A stretch of DNA of 64,000 bases from Bradyrhizobium symbiodeficiens (GCF_002266465.3 NZ_CP029427.2:5644501-5708500); one strand, 5' to 3'. Shown: positions 34,925-44,250, counted from the stretch's first letter. The notes: generated by a model not told the origin, from the letters alone. Numbers and translations: made by a program.

Positions 34925-36718
34925 TCAGGTCGCCTGCCGCCGCAGGAAGGCCGGGATATCAAGATGGTCGTCGCCCTGTGGCGCCGGCGCAACAGGCGCG
35001 GGACGGCCATGCATATCCAGCCCCTGCGGTGCGGGGCGACGGGCATACTCCGATACCGGGTCGCTCGATGCGATCTGCTGCGCCACGGTCTTCTGCTGCC
35101 GGCGCTCGGGCAGCGGTGGCATCGCAGGACCGGCGGTGCGGGCTGCGACCGGCGGCTCGCTCTCCTCGTCACGACGGCCGAGACCGACATTGGCAAGGCG
35201 CTGCAGCAGCGACAGGCGGCTCTTCTGCGGGGTCTCGTCTTCGACCTCGCCGCGGGCCTGGCGAATTTCGGCCTGGGCAGGCATCGGCAGCTCCTCGAGG
35301 CGCGGCATCCGCGGTGCACGGACCGGCGCACGCTCGGCCTGCGGCGGGATGAAGTTTTCCGGCGTCATCGGCTCCTGCATCGCGACCGGGGCCATGTCGG
35401 GCTCCGGAAACAGCGTCGGCTTCTGCGCGATCGGGCGCACGGTGACGTCGCCATAGGTCTGCATCGGCGCCGGAACCTGCGGGACATCCGCAACGGCGGC
35501 AGCGATGGCGGCGAGCGCGGCGCGCTCGACATTCGGACGGGGCGCCATCGGCGCGGTTGCGACCGCGCCCGGAACCTGGCCTTCCAGCTTCTGGGCGCGC
35601 TCAGCCATACGCTGATTGTCGGCACGGAGCCGCGCGGTCAGGTCGGCAAGACGGCTCTCGGCGGCGACGGCCGGAGCTGCGGGAGCCTGCTGCGCCTGCG
35701 GCGCCGCGTTCGCAACCGGAGCACTGGTGGCCTGGCTGTTGCGGGCGATCGCGGCCTGCTCGATGCCGGTGGCAACGACGGAAACGCGGATCAGGCCGTC
35801 GAGCGCTTCGTCGAAGGTGGCGCCGACGATGATGTTGGCGTCCTGGTCGACCTCCTCGCGGATGCGGGTTGCGGCTTCGTCAACCTCGAACAGCGTGAGG
35901 TCCTTGCCGCCGGTGATGGAGATGAGAAGACCCTTGGCGCCCTTCATCGAGCTGTCGTCGATCAGCGGGTTGGCGATCGCGGCTTCAGCGGCGGTCAGTG
36001 CGCGCTTGTCGCCGGAAGCCTCGCCTGTGCCCATCATCGCCTTGCCCATCTCCTTCATCACCGCTCTCACGTCGGCGAAGTCGAGGTTGATCAGGCCTTC
36101 CTTGACCATCAGGTCGGTGATGCAGGCAACGCCGGAATAGAGCACCTGGTCGGCCATCGCGAATGCGTCGGCGAAGGTGGTCTTCTCGTTGGCGACCCGG
36201 AACAGGTTCTGGTTCGGGATGATCAGGAGCGTATCCACGACCTTGTGCAGCTCGGCGATGCCGGCCTCGGCCGTACGCATGCGGCGGGCGCCCTCGAAAT
36301 GGAACGGCTTGGTCACGACGCCGACGGTAAGGATGCCCATGTCGCGCGCGATCCGCGCGATGACGGGAGCAGCACCCGTGCCGGTGCCGCCGCCCATGCC
36401 GGCGGTGACGAACACCATGTTGGCACCGGAGAGATGGTCGCGCAGCTCGTCCATCACCTCTTCCGCCGCGGTGGCGCCGACGTTCGGCTGCGAACCTGCG
36501 CCGAGGCCTTGCGTGACCACCGTGCCCATCTGCACGATGCGCTGCGCCTTCGACATCGTCAGCGCCTGCGCGTCGGTGTTGGCGACCACGAAGTCGACGC
36601 CCTGCAGGCCCGCCGTGATCATGTTGTTGACGGCGTTGCCACCGGCGCCGCCGACGCCGAACACGGTGATCCGGGGCTTCAACTCGTGAATATCAGGAAC
36701 GTTGATGCTGATGGTCAT
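34925..36718 (-). CDS. ftsZ: Cell division GTPase FtsZ
   Basis: 597 aa, the long alphaproteobacterial form. Tubulin signature GGGTGTG at residues 109-115, 'VVANTDAQALTMS' near 44, and 'NLDFADVRAVM' (T7 loop). From about 330 the chain is a long, Ala/Pro/Gln-rich linker that ends in the conserved terminal peptide 'DDHLDIPAFLRRQAT', which binds FtsA and other partners. It polymerises into the Z ring at mid-cell. ftsA lies 87 bp upstream. Confidence 0.97.
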   Translation of the reverse strand: MTISINVPDIHELKPRITVFGVGGAGGNAVNNMITAGLQGVDFVVANTDAQALTMSKAQRIVQMGTVVTQGLGAGSQPNVGATAAEEVMDELRDHLSGANMVFVTAGMGGGTGTGAAPVIARIARDMGILTVGVVTKPFHFEGARRMRTAEAGIAELHKVVDTLLIIPNQNLFRVANEKTTFADAFAMADQVLYSGVACITDLMVKEGLINLDFADVRAVMKEMGKAMMGTGEASGDKRALTAAEAAIANPLIDDSSMKGAKGLLISITGGKDLTLFEVDEAATRIREEVDQDANIIVGATFDEALDGLIRVSVVATGIEQAAIARNSQATSAPVANAAPQAQQAPAAPAVAAESRLADLTARLRADNQRMAERAQKLEGQVPGAVATAPMAPRPNVERAALAAIAAAVADVPQVPAPMQTYGDVTVRPIAQKPTLFPEPDMAPVAMQEPMTPENFIPPQAERAPVRAPRMPRLEELPMPAQAEIRQARGEVEDETPQKSRLSLLQRLANVGLGRRDEESEPPVAARTAGPAMPPLPERRQQKTVAQQIASSDPVSEYARRPAPQGLDMHGRPAPVAPAPQGDDHLDIPAFLRRQAT

Positions 36719-36805
36719 GTTTGCCTCTCGATCACGTGCGCGTGGGTTCGCCCCGGCCGGCGGCCGCGGGAGTTGGTGAAAGTCGGGAATTGCGGAAATG
36801 AGTCA

Positions 36806-38128
36806 TCAGAAGCCCTCGCGTAGCCATCGTCCGACCTTTCCGAAATAACCGCCGGTCCCTGTCTTGACCTGCTGCCGCGTGTGCCGCGGTTCGACATGTT
36901 CGTGGTGAACATATTGCGGGTAGACGAGAAGGCCGGCCGGCACCGCGAACGCGGCGTTCTTCGCCTCGTTGGGCAGCCGGCCGAAGCCGAGCGGACGTCC
37001 GACCCGGACGGGCCGGCCGAGAATCTGGCTGCCGAGCTCGGCGAGGCCGGTCAGCTGCGAGGCGCCGCCCGAGAGCACGACGCGGCCGTTGGGCTCTGAG
37101 GCGAAGGGCGAATCCTTCAGCTTGTCCCGAACCATTTCGAAGACTTCCTCGGCACGGTGCTTGACGATGTTGGCGATGGTGGCGCGGGAGACGATCTGCG
37201 GCAGATCCTGCTCGTCACCGGCTGTCGGCACAGACATCAGCTCACGCGAGTCCGATCCGCCGGTGATGACGGTCCCGTATAACGTCTTGATTCGCTCGGC
37301 ATCGGCAATGGTCGCGGAGAGTCCGCGCGCCAGATCCATCGTGATGTGTTGCCCGCCGACCGCAAAACCCGCCGCATGAACGAAACGGCCGCCGGAATAA
37401 ACGGCAATCGTCGTGGTGCCGGCGCCCATCTCGACAACGGCGGCGCCCAGATCGGCCTCGTCGTCGGTCAGCACCGACAATCCGGCGACATAGGGGCTCG
37501 CCGCCATGGCTTCGACGTTGATGTGGCAACGTTCCACCGCCAGCATCAGGTTCCGCGCCACGGTGGCGTCGCAGGTGACGACGTTCATGTCGACGCCGAA
37601 CTGATGGGCAACCATGCCGCGTGGGTCGCGGATGCCCTTGACGCCATCGAGCGTGTAGCCGACCGGCAGCGCATGCAGCACGGTACGGCCTTCGCCGGTG
37701 GCGTGACGCATGCCGGTGGAGGTGACGCGGCTGACATCGGCCTGCGTCACGGCCCCACCACGGATGTCGGCGGCGGCCTCGACCAGCTGGCCGGAAAGCC
37801 GGCCGCCGGAGACCGAGAGCAGCGCGGACTCGACCCGCACCTTGGCCATTTTTTCCGCGAGCGCGACGGCCTGGCGAACCGCCTGCTCGCATTCGCCGAG
37901 ATCGATCACCGCGCCGGCCTTCATGCCGCGCGACTGGATCTGGCTGTAGCCGATCAATTCCACCGCATGGGTGCGGCCGCGCAGCGCCTCGCTCGGCGGC
38001 GACGGCTTCAGCCGCGCGATCATGCAGGCGATCTTGCTGGTGCCGATGTCGAGGCAGGCGACGAGACCGCCGCGCTTGTGCGGCATCGGGCGCGTCTTCG
38101 GCGTCTGGGTGCGATCGAGACCGGTCAT
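36806..38128 (-). CDS. ftsA: Cell division actin-like ATPase FtsA
   Basis: 440 aa. 'LVACLDIGTSKIACMIARL' (phosphate 1), 'LHALPVGYTLDGVKGI' in the 1C subdomain, 'AAVVEMGAGTTTIAVYSGG' (phosphate 2), 'VVLSGGASQLTGLAELGSQILGRPVRVGRP' (adenosine motif), and C-terminal 'GYFGKVGRWLREGF', an amphipathic helix that tethers the protein to the membrane. It anchors FtsZ filaments. Its start overlaps the ftsQ stop by 4 bases. Confidence 0.96.
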   Translation of the reverse strand: MTGLDRTQTPKTRPMPHKRGGLVACLDIGTSKIACMIARLKPSPPSEALRGRTHAVELIGYSQIQSRGMKAGAVIDLGECEQAVRQAVALAEKMAKVRVESALLSVSGGRLSGQLVEAAADIRGGAVTQADVSRVTSTGMRHATGEGRTVLHALPVGYTLDGVKGIRDPRGMVAHQFGVDMNVVTCDATVARNLMLAVERCHINVEAMAASPYVAGLSVLTDDEADLGAAVVEMGAGTTTIAVYSGGRFVHAAGFAVGGQHITMDLARGLSATIADAERIKTLYGTVITGGSDSRELMSVPTAGDEQDLPQIVSRATIANIVKHRAEEVFEMVRDKLKDSPFASEPNGRVVLSGGASQLTGLAELGSQILGRPVRVGRPLGFGRLPNEAKNAAFAVPAGLLVYPQYVHHEHVEPRHTRQQVKTGTGGYFGKVGRWLREGF

Positions 38129-39141
38129 GCGGAATCCCCGGCCTTCTTTTTCTTCTTGTCCTTGAACAGCTCCTCGCGCGCCTTGGCGGCGTCCTCGGAC
38201 AGCTGCACCACCAGGCGATCGGGCAGGCGCATGTCGACGGCGACGATGTCGCGCGAGAACAGCCTGTCCTCCTTGTCGAGCTTGGACAGCATCGCCAGCG
38301 CGTTGCCGACGTCCTGTTCCGGCAGACGGATGTCGAGACCGTCCTTGAGCCTCAGGTTCCAGCGGCGCTCGCCGACGAAGATCGCGGCCTTGGTGATCGA
38401 ATTGACCTGCGGATAACGCGCCAGCAGAGCGAGGAAATCGCGGGCCTGGGTGTCGGCGCCCTTGCCGACCACGAGCGGCAGCGACAGGAAGCGCCGAGAC
38501 ACATATGGCTCGAGCACGGCGCCGTCATCGGCGATGACAGAGAGCCGGCCGGCTTCCTGCCACAGCGCGAACGCCTTGCGCTCGGTGAGCTCGATCATCA
38601 GCTGGCCCGGATAGAGCTTCAGCACGGTCGCATCGGCGATCCACGGATTGGCCTTGAGCTTGTCGCGCACGCCGTCGGCATCGAGGAACAGCAGCGAGGA
38701 ACGGCCGCTGACGCCGCCGATCGCCAGGATCTCGTCCTGGCTGAGCTGCTTGCGGCCGTTGATCACGACGGAGGTGATTCGGAAGCCGGCGGAATTGGCC
38801 AGCGCGTTGCGGGCATCGCTGACCGCGGTGATGAAATCCTGGAGATGGCCGCCCTTGACGATGCCGAAACCGCAGCTTCCGATCAGCAGCAGCACGGTCA
38901 TTGTGATCCCGACCCGGCGCGGCAGATAGCGCTCGATCACCGCGACCACGCGCGGCGGCGGCTCGCGCTCGACGAGGGCCTTGGCCTTGATCTTGTCCTT
39001 GGCGGCCGCGCGCCTCTCGTCACGCCTGTCCTGCAGCCACTCGCGCAGAAGCACGACCGCTCCGACAGCGGCCGCCTTCAGGTCAGCTTGGGGCCTCAGC
39101 GATCTGAAAAGCGACCGGGTGAGGCTTCCTGCTCCATCCAT
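38125..39141 (-). CDS. ftsQ: Divisome protein FtsQ
   Basis: 338 aa. Basic cytoplasmic tail of about 70 residues, a single membrane helix ('VGITMTVLLLIGSCGFGIV'), a POTRA domain ('FRITSVVINGRKQLSQDEILAIGG', 'NPWIADATVLKLYPGQLMIELTERKAFALWQ') and the FtsQ beta domain. The C-terminus is Lys-rich (KDKKKKKAGDSA). It links early and late divisome proteins in the periplasm. Preceded by 351 bp without a gene, the largest gap in the dcw block, so a promoter for ftsQAZ is likely there. Confidence 0.94.
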   Translation of the reverse strand: MDGAGSLTRSLFRSLRPQADLKAAAVGAVVLLREWLQDRRDERRAAAKDKIKAKALVEREPPPRVVAVIERYLPRRVGITMTVLLLIGSCGFGIVKGGHLQDFITAVSDARNALANSAGFRITSVVINGRKQLSQDEILAIGGVSGRSSLLFLDADGVRDKLKANPWIADATVLKLYPGQLMIELTERKAFALWQEAGRLSVIADDGAVLEPYVSRRFLSLPLVVGKGADTQARDFLALLARYPQVNSITKAAIFVGERRWNLRLKDGLDIRLPEQDVGNALAMLSKLDKEDRLFSRDIVAVDMRLPDRLVVQLSEDAAKAREELFKDKKKKKAGDSA

Positions 39142-39492
39142 TGCACGAGCTCGTCAACAGTTTGCCCGCGACATCGCGCGGGTCCTGGCGAACATGACGT
39201 CTCGGTCTTGCCGGGCCGGGTGCTGGTCTTCAGCAGAAGAAGCCTCTCCCCATCAAAGCGTGCGCTGGAGGTGGCATCACACCCACAACAGCCCACGCGC
39301 CGGCAGCCAAAACGCCATATGCGCCGCCAGCGTTAACCTTCGGACGTCCTGGTAAACAAAAGGTAAAGTTCGTTAACGCGGAATGCTTTTTGCCCCGCCA
39401 TGTGAGGCATTTATGCCGCGATGTCCGGCATTTTACCGGTTTTGGACCCCAAAGTGGGCCGTTTCGCCCGTTTGGCCGTTAACCAGTCCTAA
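39142..39492. promoter_or_regulatory. 351-base gap upstream of ftsQ, probable ftsQAZ promoter region
   Basis: Contains several GTTAAC/TTAACC motifs: CGTTAACC at 39331, GGTAAACAAAAGGTAAAG at 39351, CGTTAACG at 39371, and GTTAACCAGTCCTAAC at 39478. TTAA-type half sites resemble the binding motif of the cell-cycle regulator CtrA (TTAA-N7-TTAA), but I find no perfect full site. Short open frames here lack gene-like composition. Confidence 0.45.
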
Positions 39493-40479
39493 CTATTTTC
39501 GCACGCCCCGCCCGGCGAGCTCGACCAGGCCCCGCAGGAAGTCGACGAACTCGATGCCCTCGGCTTTCAGCGCCTTGGGGTAGAGCGAGGACTTGGTCAG
39601 CCCGGGCAGCGTGTTGGTCTCGAGATAAACGAGGCCCCTGTCCGAGACGATGAAGTCCGACCGGGAATAGCCGGTGCAGGACATCGCGCGGTGCGCCAGC
39701 ATCGCCTGCGCCTTCAGCGCGGCGGTGATCTCGGGTGAAAAGCGCCCGGGGCAGATCTCCTGGGTCGACTTCAGGAGATATTTTGCGGCGTAGTCGAAAT
39801 TGCCCTCACCCGGAATGATCTCGATCGGCGGCAGCGAGATGATCGAACCATCGGTGCGCTCCAGCACGCCGCAGGTCGCCTCGACGCCGGCGATATAGGG
39901 CTCGATCACATACTCTTCGTGCTTGGCCGCGTTGCGGACGGCGACGAGATCCTGCTTGGCATTGACGAAGATCAGGCCGTAACTCGAGCCGTCCCTGGCC
40001 GGCTTTGCGATCAGCCTGCCGTATTCGGCGAAGGCCTCGTCGATGTTGTCGAGCGCAATGTTTGCCGGCGGCGTCACCCCGCCGAGCGCGGCGAAATGCT
40101 TGGCCGCGATCTTGTCGAAGGCCAGATGCGAGGACGCCGAACCCGAGCCGGTGAAGGGTACGCCGCGCGCTTCGCACATCACCTGCAATTCGCCGTTCTC
40201 GGCGCGCCCGCCATGCAGGCCGAGCACCAGCACCCGATCCTCGGCCCTGGCCTGATCGAGCGCCTGCTCCAGCGGGATGCCTGATGTTCCGGGCTTGAAC
40301 TCGTCCTCGAAGGGGCGGGCATGTTCGAGCAGTTGCTTCGACTGAACGGCGTGCACCTTGTCCTCGACGTCCCACCACCACAGATCGGCCTCGGGCAACG
40401 CCTGATGCAGGGCCTGGGCCGAGGCGACCGAAACCAGACGCTCGCGGTTGGTACCGCCGAAGAGGATGGTGATGTGCAT
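39493..40479 (-). CDS. ddl: D-alanine--D-alanine ligase
   Basis: 328 aa from ATG 40479 (MHITILFGGTNRERLVS), with GAGAG just upstream. ATP-grasp features: 'AKPARDGSSYGLIFV', 'EEYVIEPYIAGVEATCGVLE', 'YSRSDFIV' and 'LETNTLPGLTKSSLYPKAL', close to the DdlB C-terminal signature. The N-terminal GGTNRERLVS replaces the usual GGxSxEREVS. It makes the D-Ala-D-Ala dipeptide used by MurF. Position between murB and ftsQ is normal for a dcw ddl. The divergent N-terminal half lowers certainty on substrate only slightly. Confidence 0.88.
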   Translation of the reverse strand: MHITILFGGTNRERLVSVASAQALHQALPEADLWWWDVEDKVHAVQSKQLLEHARPFEDEFKPGTSGIPLEQALDQARAEDRVLVLGLHGGRAENGELQVMCEARGVPFTGSGSASSHLAFDKIAAKHFAALGGVTPPANIALDNIDEAFAEYGRLIAKPARDGSSYGLIFVNAKQDLVAVRNAAKHEEYVIEPYIAGVEATCGVLERTDGSIISLPPIEIIPGEGNFDYAAKYLLKSTQEICPGRFSPEITAALKAQAMLAHRAMSCTGYSRSDFIVSDRGLVYLETNTLPGLTKSSLYPKALKAEGIEFVDFLRGLVELAGRGVRK

Positions 40480-40501
40480 GTTCTCTCGTCGCCTGTCCAG
40501 G

Positions 40502-41422
40502 TTAACCGGGAATTCCGATCCGCTTGATTTCCCAGTGTAGCTCAATTCCGGAGTTCGCCTTCACGCGTTCACGCACGGTCTCGCCCAGCGTCTCGATGTC
40601 GCGCGCGGTGGCATCGCCAGTGTTAATGAGGAAATTGCAGTGCATCTCGGAAACCTGCGCGCCGCCAACGCGCATACCGCGGCAGCCGGCGGCGTCGACC
40701 AGCTTCCAGGCGGAATGGCCGGGCGGATTCTTGAAGGTCGAGCCGCCGGTCTTTTCGCGAATCGGCTGCGCGGTTTCGCGGTGGGTCTGCACCTCCGCCA
40801 TGCGCGCGCGGATCGCCTCCGTGTCCCTGATCTCGCCGCGAAAGCGCGCGGAGGTGAAGATGACCGAGGGATCGACGCCGCTGTTGCGGTAGACGAACTT
40901 CATGTCGGCGTTGGAGAAGATTTGCTTCGTGCCGTCGCGCCCGACGCCGCGCGCCTCGATCAGCACGTCCTTGGTCTCCCCGCCATTGGCGCCCGCATTC
41001 ATCCGCAATGCGCCGCCGATGGTGCCGGGAATGCCGAAGTAGAATTCGAGCCCGCCGATATTGGCGGATGCAGCCACTTCCGCCACGCGCTTGTCGAGCG
41101 CGGCAGCGCCGGCGGTGACGACGTCGCCGCTCGCGCTCGCCTCACCGAAGGCGCGCGGCGCAAGGCGGATCACGACGCCCGCAATGCCGCCGTCGCGCAC
41201 GATCAGGTTGGAGCCGACGCCGACGACGTAGACGGGAATGTCGGGCGCAAGATGCGCGAGGAAGTAAGCGAGATCGTCCTCGTCAGCCGGCGTGAACAGC
41301 ACCTGCGCAGGACCACCAACGCGAAACCAGGTCAGTTCGGCGAGCGACTGGTTGGCGAGCAGGCGGCCACGAAGGTCCGGCATCGCGGCTTTGAGATCGG
41401 GCGTGATGTCGGGGAATCCCAC
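40502..41422 (-). CDS. murB: UDP-N-acetylenolpyruvoylglucosamine reductase
   Basis: 306 aa, FAD-binding fold. 'LTWFRVGGPAQVLFTPADEDDL' is the FAD motif near the start, 'GSNLIVRDGGIAGVVIRL', 'GLEFYFGIPGTIGGALRMNAGANGGE' and 'TGGSTFKNPPGHSAWKLVDAAGCRG' carry the catalytic Ser and substrate contacts. A type-I MurB. Reduces the enolpyruvyl ether to make UDP-MurNAc. Four bases from murC. Confidence 0.95.
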   Translation of the reverse strand: MGFPDITPDLKAAMPDLRGRLLANQSLAELTWFRVGGPAQVLFTPADEDDLAYFLAHLAPDIPVYVVGVGSNLIVRDGGIAGVVIRLAPRAFGEASASGDVVTAGAAALDKRVAEVAASANIGGLEFYFGIPGTIGGALRMNAGANGGETKDVLIEARGVGRDGTKQIFSNADMKFVYRNSGVDPSVIFTSARFRGEIRDTEAIRARMAEVQTHRETAQPIREKTGGSTFKNPPGHSAWKLVDAAGCRGMRVGGAQVSEMHCNFLINTGDATARDIETLGETVRERVKANSGIELHWEIKRIGIPG

Positions 41423-41426
41423 TGCC

Positions 41427-42830
41427 CTACCCCAGCGCCTTCAATTCGTCCGGCAGCGCATACGCCCATTGCGTGATGTTACCCGCGCCCAGGCACACGA
41501 CGAGATCGCCGGACTTCGTCAATCTCTTGACGATGCCCGCGAGCTCCGTCGCGCCCGGCAACGGGACAACCTCGCGATGGCCATGGGCGCGCAGGCCCGT
41601 CACGAAATGGTCGCGGTCAATGCCCTCGATCGGCGCTTCGCCCGCGGCATAGACGTCGGCGACGATGACCGCATCGGCGTCGTTGAAGCAGGTGCAGAAT
41701 TCCTCGAACAGCGATTGCAGGCGGGTGTAGCGATGCGGCTGCACCACGGCGATCACCTTGCCGGTGTAGGAATCGCGCGCCGCCTTGAGCACCGCTGCGA
41801 TCTCGACGGGGTGATGACCGTAATCGTCGATCACGGTGACGCCGTTCCATTCGCCGGTCTTGGTGAAGCGGCGCTTGACGCCGCCGAAGCCGGCGATCGC
41901 CTTGCGGATCGCGTCGTCGGAGACGCCGAGCTCGCGCGCGACCGCGATCGCCGCCGTCGCGTTGGAGGCGTTGTGGCGGCCCGGCATCGGCAGCATGAGA
42001 TCGGCGATCTCGTGCACGGCTCCGGTCTTGCGATCGCGGAACGCGACTTTGAACTTGGAGCCACCGCCCATCGGGGTGAGATCGACGAGCCGCACATCGG
42101 CCTGCGGATTTTCGCCGTAAGTGATGATACGGCGATCCTCGATCCTGCCGACGAGACTCTGCACGACCGGGTGATCGATGCACATCACGGCAAAGCCGTA
42201 GAACGGCAGGTTTTCGACGAAATGGCGGAAGGCGTCCTGCACGGCCTCGAAGGTCTTGAAGTGGTCGAGATGCTCGGGATCGACATTGGTGACGATCGCG
42301 ACATCGGTCGGCAGCTTCAGGAACGTGCCGTCGCTCTCATCGGCTTCGACCACCATCCAATCGCCGGCCCCGAGGCGGGCGTTGGAGCCGTAGGCATTGA
42401 TGATGCCGCCGTTGATCACCGTAGGATCGAGCCCGCCGGCATCGAGCAGCGTTGCAACCATCGTGGTCGTCGTGGTCTTGCCGTGGGTGCCGGCAATCGC
42501 GACGCAGCTCTTCAGCCGCATCAGCTCGGCCAGCATCTCGGCGCGGCGCACCACGGGGATGCGCCGTTCGCGCGCCGCCATCAGTTCCGGATTGTCGCGC
42601 TTGATCGCAGTGGAGACGACGACAACCTCGGCACCGTCGACGTTCTCGGCCTTGTGGCCGACCGAGACCTTGGCGCCCTTCTTGCGCAGGCGGTCGAGAT
42701 TGTAATTGTCGGAGGCGTCCGAGCCCTGCACGGCATAGCCGAGATTGACCAGCACCTCGGCGATGCCGCTCATGCCGATCCCGCCGATCCCGACGAAGTG
42801 GATGGGTCCGATCTCGCGCGGCAGTCTCAT
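41427..42830 (-). CDS. murC: UDP-N-acetylmuramate--L-alanine ligase
   Basis: 467 aa. 'IHFVGIGGIGMSGIAEVLVNLGY' (MurC Rossmann start), ATP loop 'IAGTHGKTTTTTMVATLLD', 'VVEADESDGTFLKLPTDVAIVTNVDPEHLDHF', 'VIDDYGHHPVEIAAVLKA'. It adds L-Ala to UDP-MurNAc. A 138-bp gap to murG holds a 31-bp-arm inverted repeat. Confidence 0.96.
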   Translation of the reverse strand: MRLPREIGPIHFVGIGGIGMSGIAEVLVNLGYAVQGSDASDNYNLDRLRKKGAKVSVGHKAENVDGAEVVVVSTAIKRDNPELMAARERRIPVVRRAEMLAELMRLKSCVAIAGTHGKTTTTTMVATLLDAGGLDPTVINGGIINAYGSNARLGAGDWMVVEADESDGTFLKLPTDVAIVTNVDPEHLDHFKTFEAVQDAFRHFVENLPFYGFAVMCIDHPVVQSLVGRIEDRRIITYGENPQADVRLVDLTPMGGGSKFKVAFRDRKTGAVHEIADLMLPMPGRHNASNATAAIAVARELGVSDDAIRKAIAGFGGVKRRFTKTGEWNGVTVIDDYGHHPVEIAAVLKAARDSYTGKVIAVVQPHRYTRLQSLFEEFCTCFNDADAVIVADVYAAGEAPIEGIDRDHFVTGLRAHGHREVVPLPGATELAGIVKRLTKSGDLVVCLGAGNITQWAYALPDELKALG

Positions 42831-42851
42831 GGCTTATCCCGTGGTTCCGTC

Positions 42852-42937
42852 GTCATAGCCGGGCTTGTCCCGGCCATCCACGAATCCCAAGCTACTTCAT
42901 GCAAGACGTGGATGGCCGGGACAAGCCCGGCCATGAC
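42852..42937. repeat. Near-perfect 31-bp inverted repeat between murG and murC
   Basis: Left arm 42852-42882 (GTCATAGCCGGGCTTGTCCC...), right arm 42907-42937 (...GGGACAAGCCCGGCCATGAC): 30 of 31 positions pair, with a 24-base loop. This palindrome class ('CCGGGCTTGTCCCGGCCATCCACG') is dispersed in Bradyrhizobium. In RNA it would be a very stable hairpin inside an essential operon. Confidence 0.85.
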
Positions 42938-42968
42938 GGCAAAAATACGAAAATCGGTCCGCTTCGCG

Positions 42969-44068
42969 TCAGATTCCCGCGACTTTGGCCACGAGATCGG
43001 CCAGCCGCTCGGCGGCGTCGAGCCGACCTGCCCCCTTCGCGGCTGCGGCCATGGCGGCGAGGCGCGCGGGCTCGACGGCGAAGGCGGAAATTTCGGAGGC
43101 CAGCCGGTCGGAGCTGAACTCGGTCTGCGGGATGCGGATCGCGCCGTCGACCTTGACCAGCACACCGGCATTGGCGAACTGGTCCTGGTCGATCGAGCCG
43201 GGCAGCGGCACCAGGATCGAGGGCCGGCCGATCGCCGCGAGCTCGGCGACAGTGCCGGCGCCCGAGCGCGATACCACGAGATGGTTGGAGGCGAGCCGCG
43301 CCGGCAAATCGGTGAAGAACGGCGCCAGCTCCACCTTGATCTTGAGCCTGTCGTAGACCGCACGCACGCGCGCCGTGTCCTCGTCGCGAACCTGCTGGGT
43401 GAGGATCAGACGGCTCCACAGCGCAGGCTCGAGCCGCTCGATCGCGCCCGGCACGATGTCGGCCATGATGCGCGCGCCCTGGCTTCCGCCAACGACGAGC
43501 AGGCGCAGCGGACCGTTCACCTCGGGCGCGGCATATGGGACGGCAGCCGCGGCGAGTACCGCCGGGCGCATCGGTGTGCCGACCGTCGTTGTCTTTCCAG
43601 AAAGTGCGGGATCGCGATCGAGCACGCCGGGCAAGGACGTCGCGATGGCGCGCACGCGGCTCGACAGGAACCGGTTGGCGCGGCCGAGCACGGCATTGGC
43701 GTCGTGGATGATGCCGGGCACGCCGGCGAATTTGGCCGCGACCAGCGGCGGTAGCGTCGGATAGCCGCCAAAGCCGACGACGGCGACGGGCTTCAACCGC
43801 TTGATCAGCTTATAGGCAGAGAGCGTACCGGCGGCGAGCGTGAGGCCGGCATAGGCGAGCTGGAGCGGATTGCGGCCCCGCGCGGTCTCGCTCGCGACGA
43901 CGTCGATCATATCCTTGGTGAACAGCCCGCTATAGCGCAGCGCGCGCTCATCCGTAACGAGGCGGACGCGAAAGCCGCGCCGGATCAGCTCGACGCCGAG
44001 TGCCTCAGCCGGAAACAAATGCCCGCCGGTGCCGCCCGCGGCGAGAAGAATCAGGGGGAAGTGTCCAT
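42969..44068 (-). CDS. murG: MurG glycosyltransferase, with an apparent 1-base deletion near its start
   Basis: The body from 44018 down reads 'FPAEALGVELIRRGFRVRLVTDERALRYSG' ... 'VVSRSGAGTVAELAAIGRPSILVPLPGSIDQDQFANA' and matches MurG, which adds GlcNAc to lipid I at the inner membrane. The expected start is ATG 44068 (with AAGGG upstream), but the frame gives M-D-T-S-P-stop. Adding one G to the five at 44054-44058 gives MDTSPLILLAAGGTGGHLF, the conserved N-terminus including the GGTGGH loop. In the downstream frame only CTG/ATT/TTG codons occur after the stop at 44079-44081. MurG is essential, so a sequencing error in the homopolymer is the best explanation. Confidence 0.88.
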
Positions 44069-44119
44069 AATTGCCCTTTTACAGGGGTCTTGTCGTCAAT
44101 GCGAGCCGGCTACACCGTG

Positions 44120-44250
44120 CTTGTGCCCCGGGCGCAGCGCAGTACGTCGCACTTCGCGGCGTGGTGCGCTGCTGAACCGGGGCCCATCGTTGCGGCATTC
44201 TGGGTCCTGGATCTGCGCTCCGCTTCGCGGAGCTTGTCCGGGACACGCGC
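44120..44250. repeat. Palindromic intergenic repeat between ftsW and murG
   Basis: GTGCCCCGGGCGCAGCGCAG at the left and GCTTGTCCGGGACACG at the right, with CTGCTGAACCGGGGCCCAT and CGCTCCGCTTCGCGGAGC in the middle. It shares the GTCCGGGACACG end with copies at 3715, 30700 and 45492 and fills the gap between two dcw genes. Confidence 0.6.

Noticed and set aside
42852..42937. Considered as a CRISPR or attachment site
   Set aside because: Only one inverted copy, no spacer array, no integrase and no tRNA nearby; it matches a dispersed repeat class instead.
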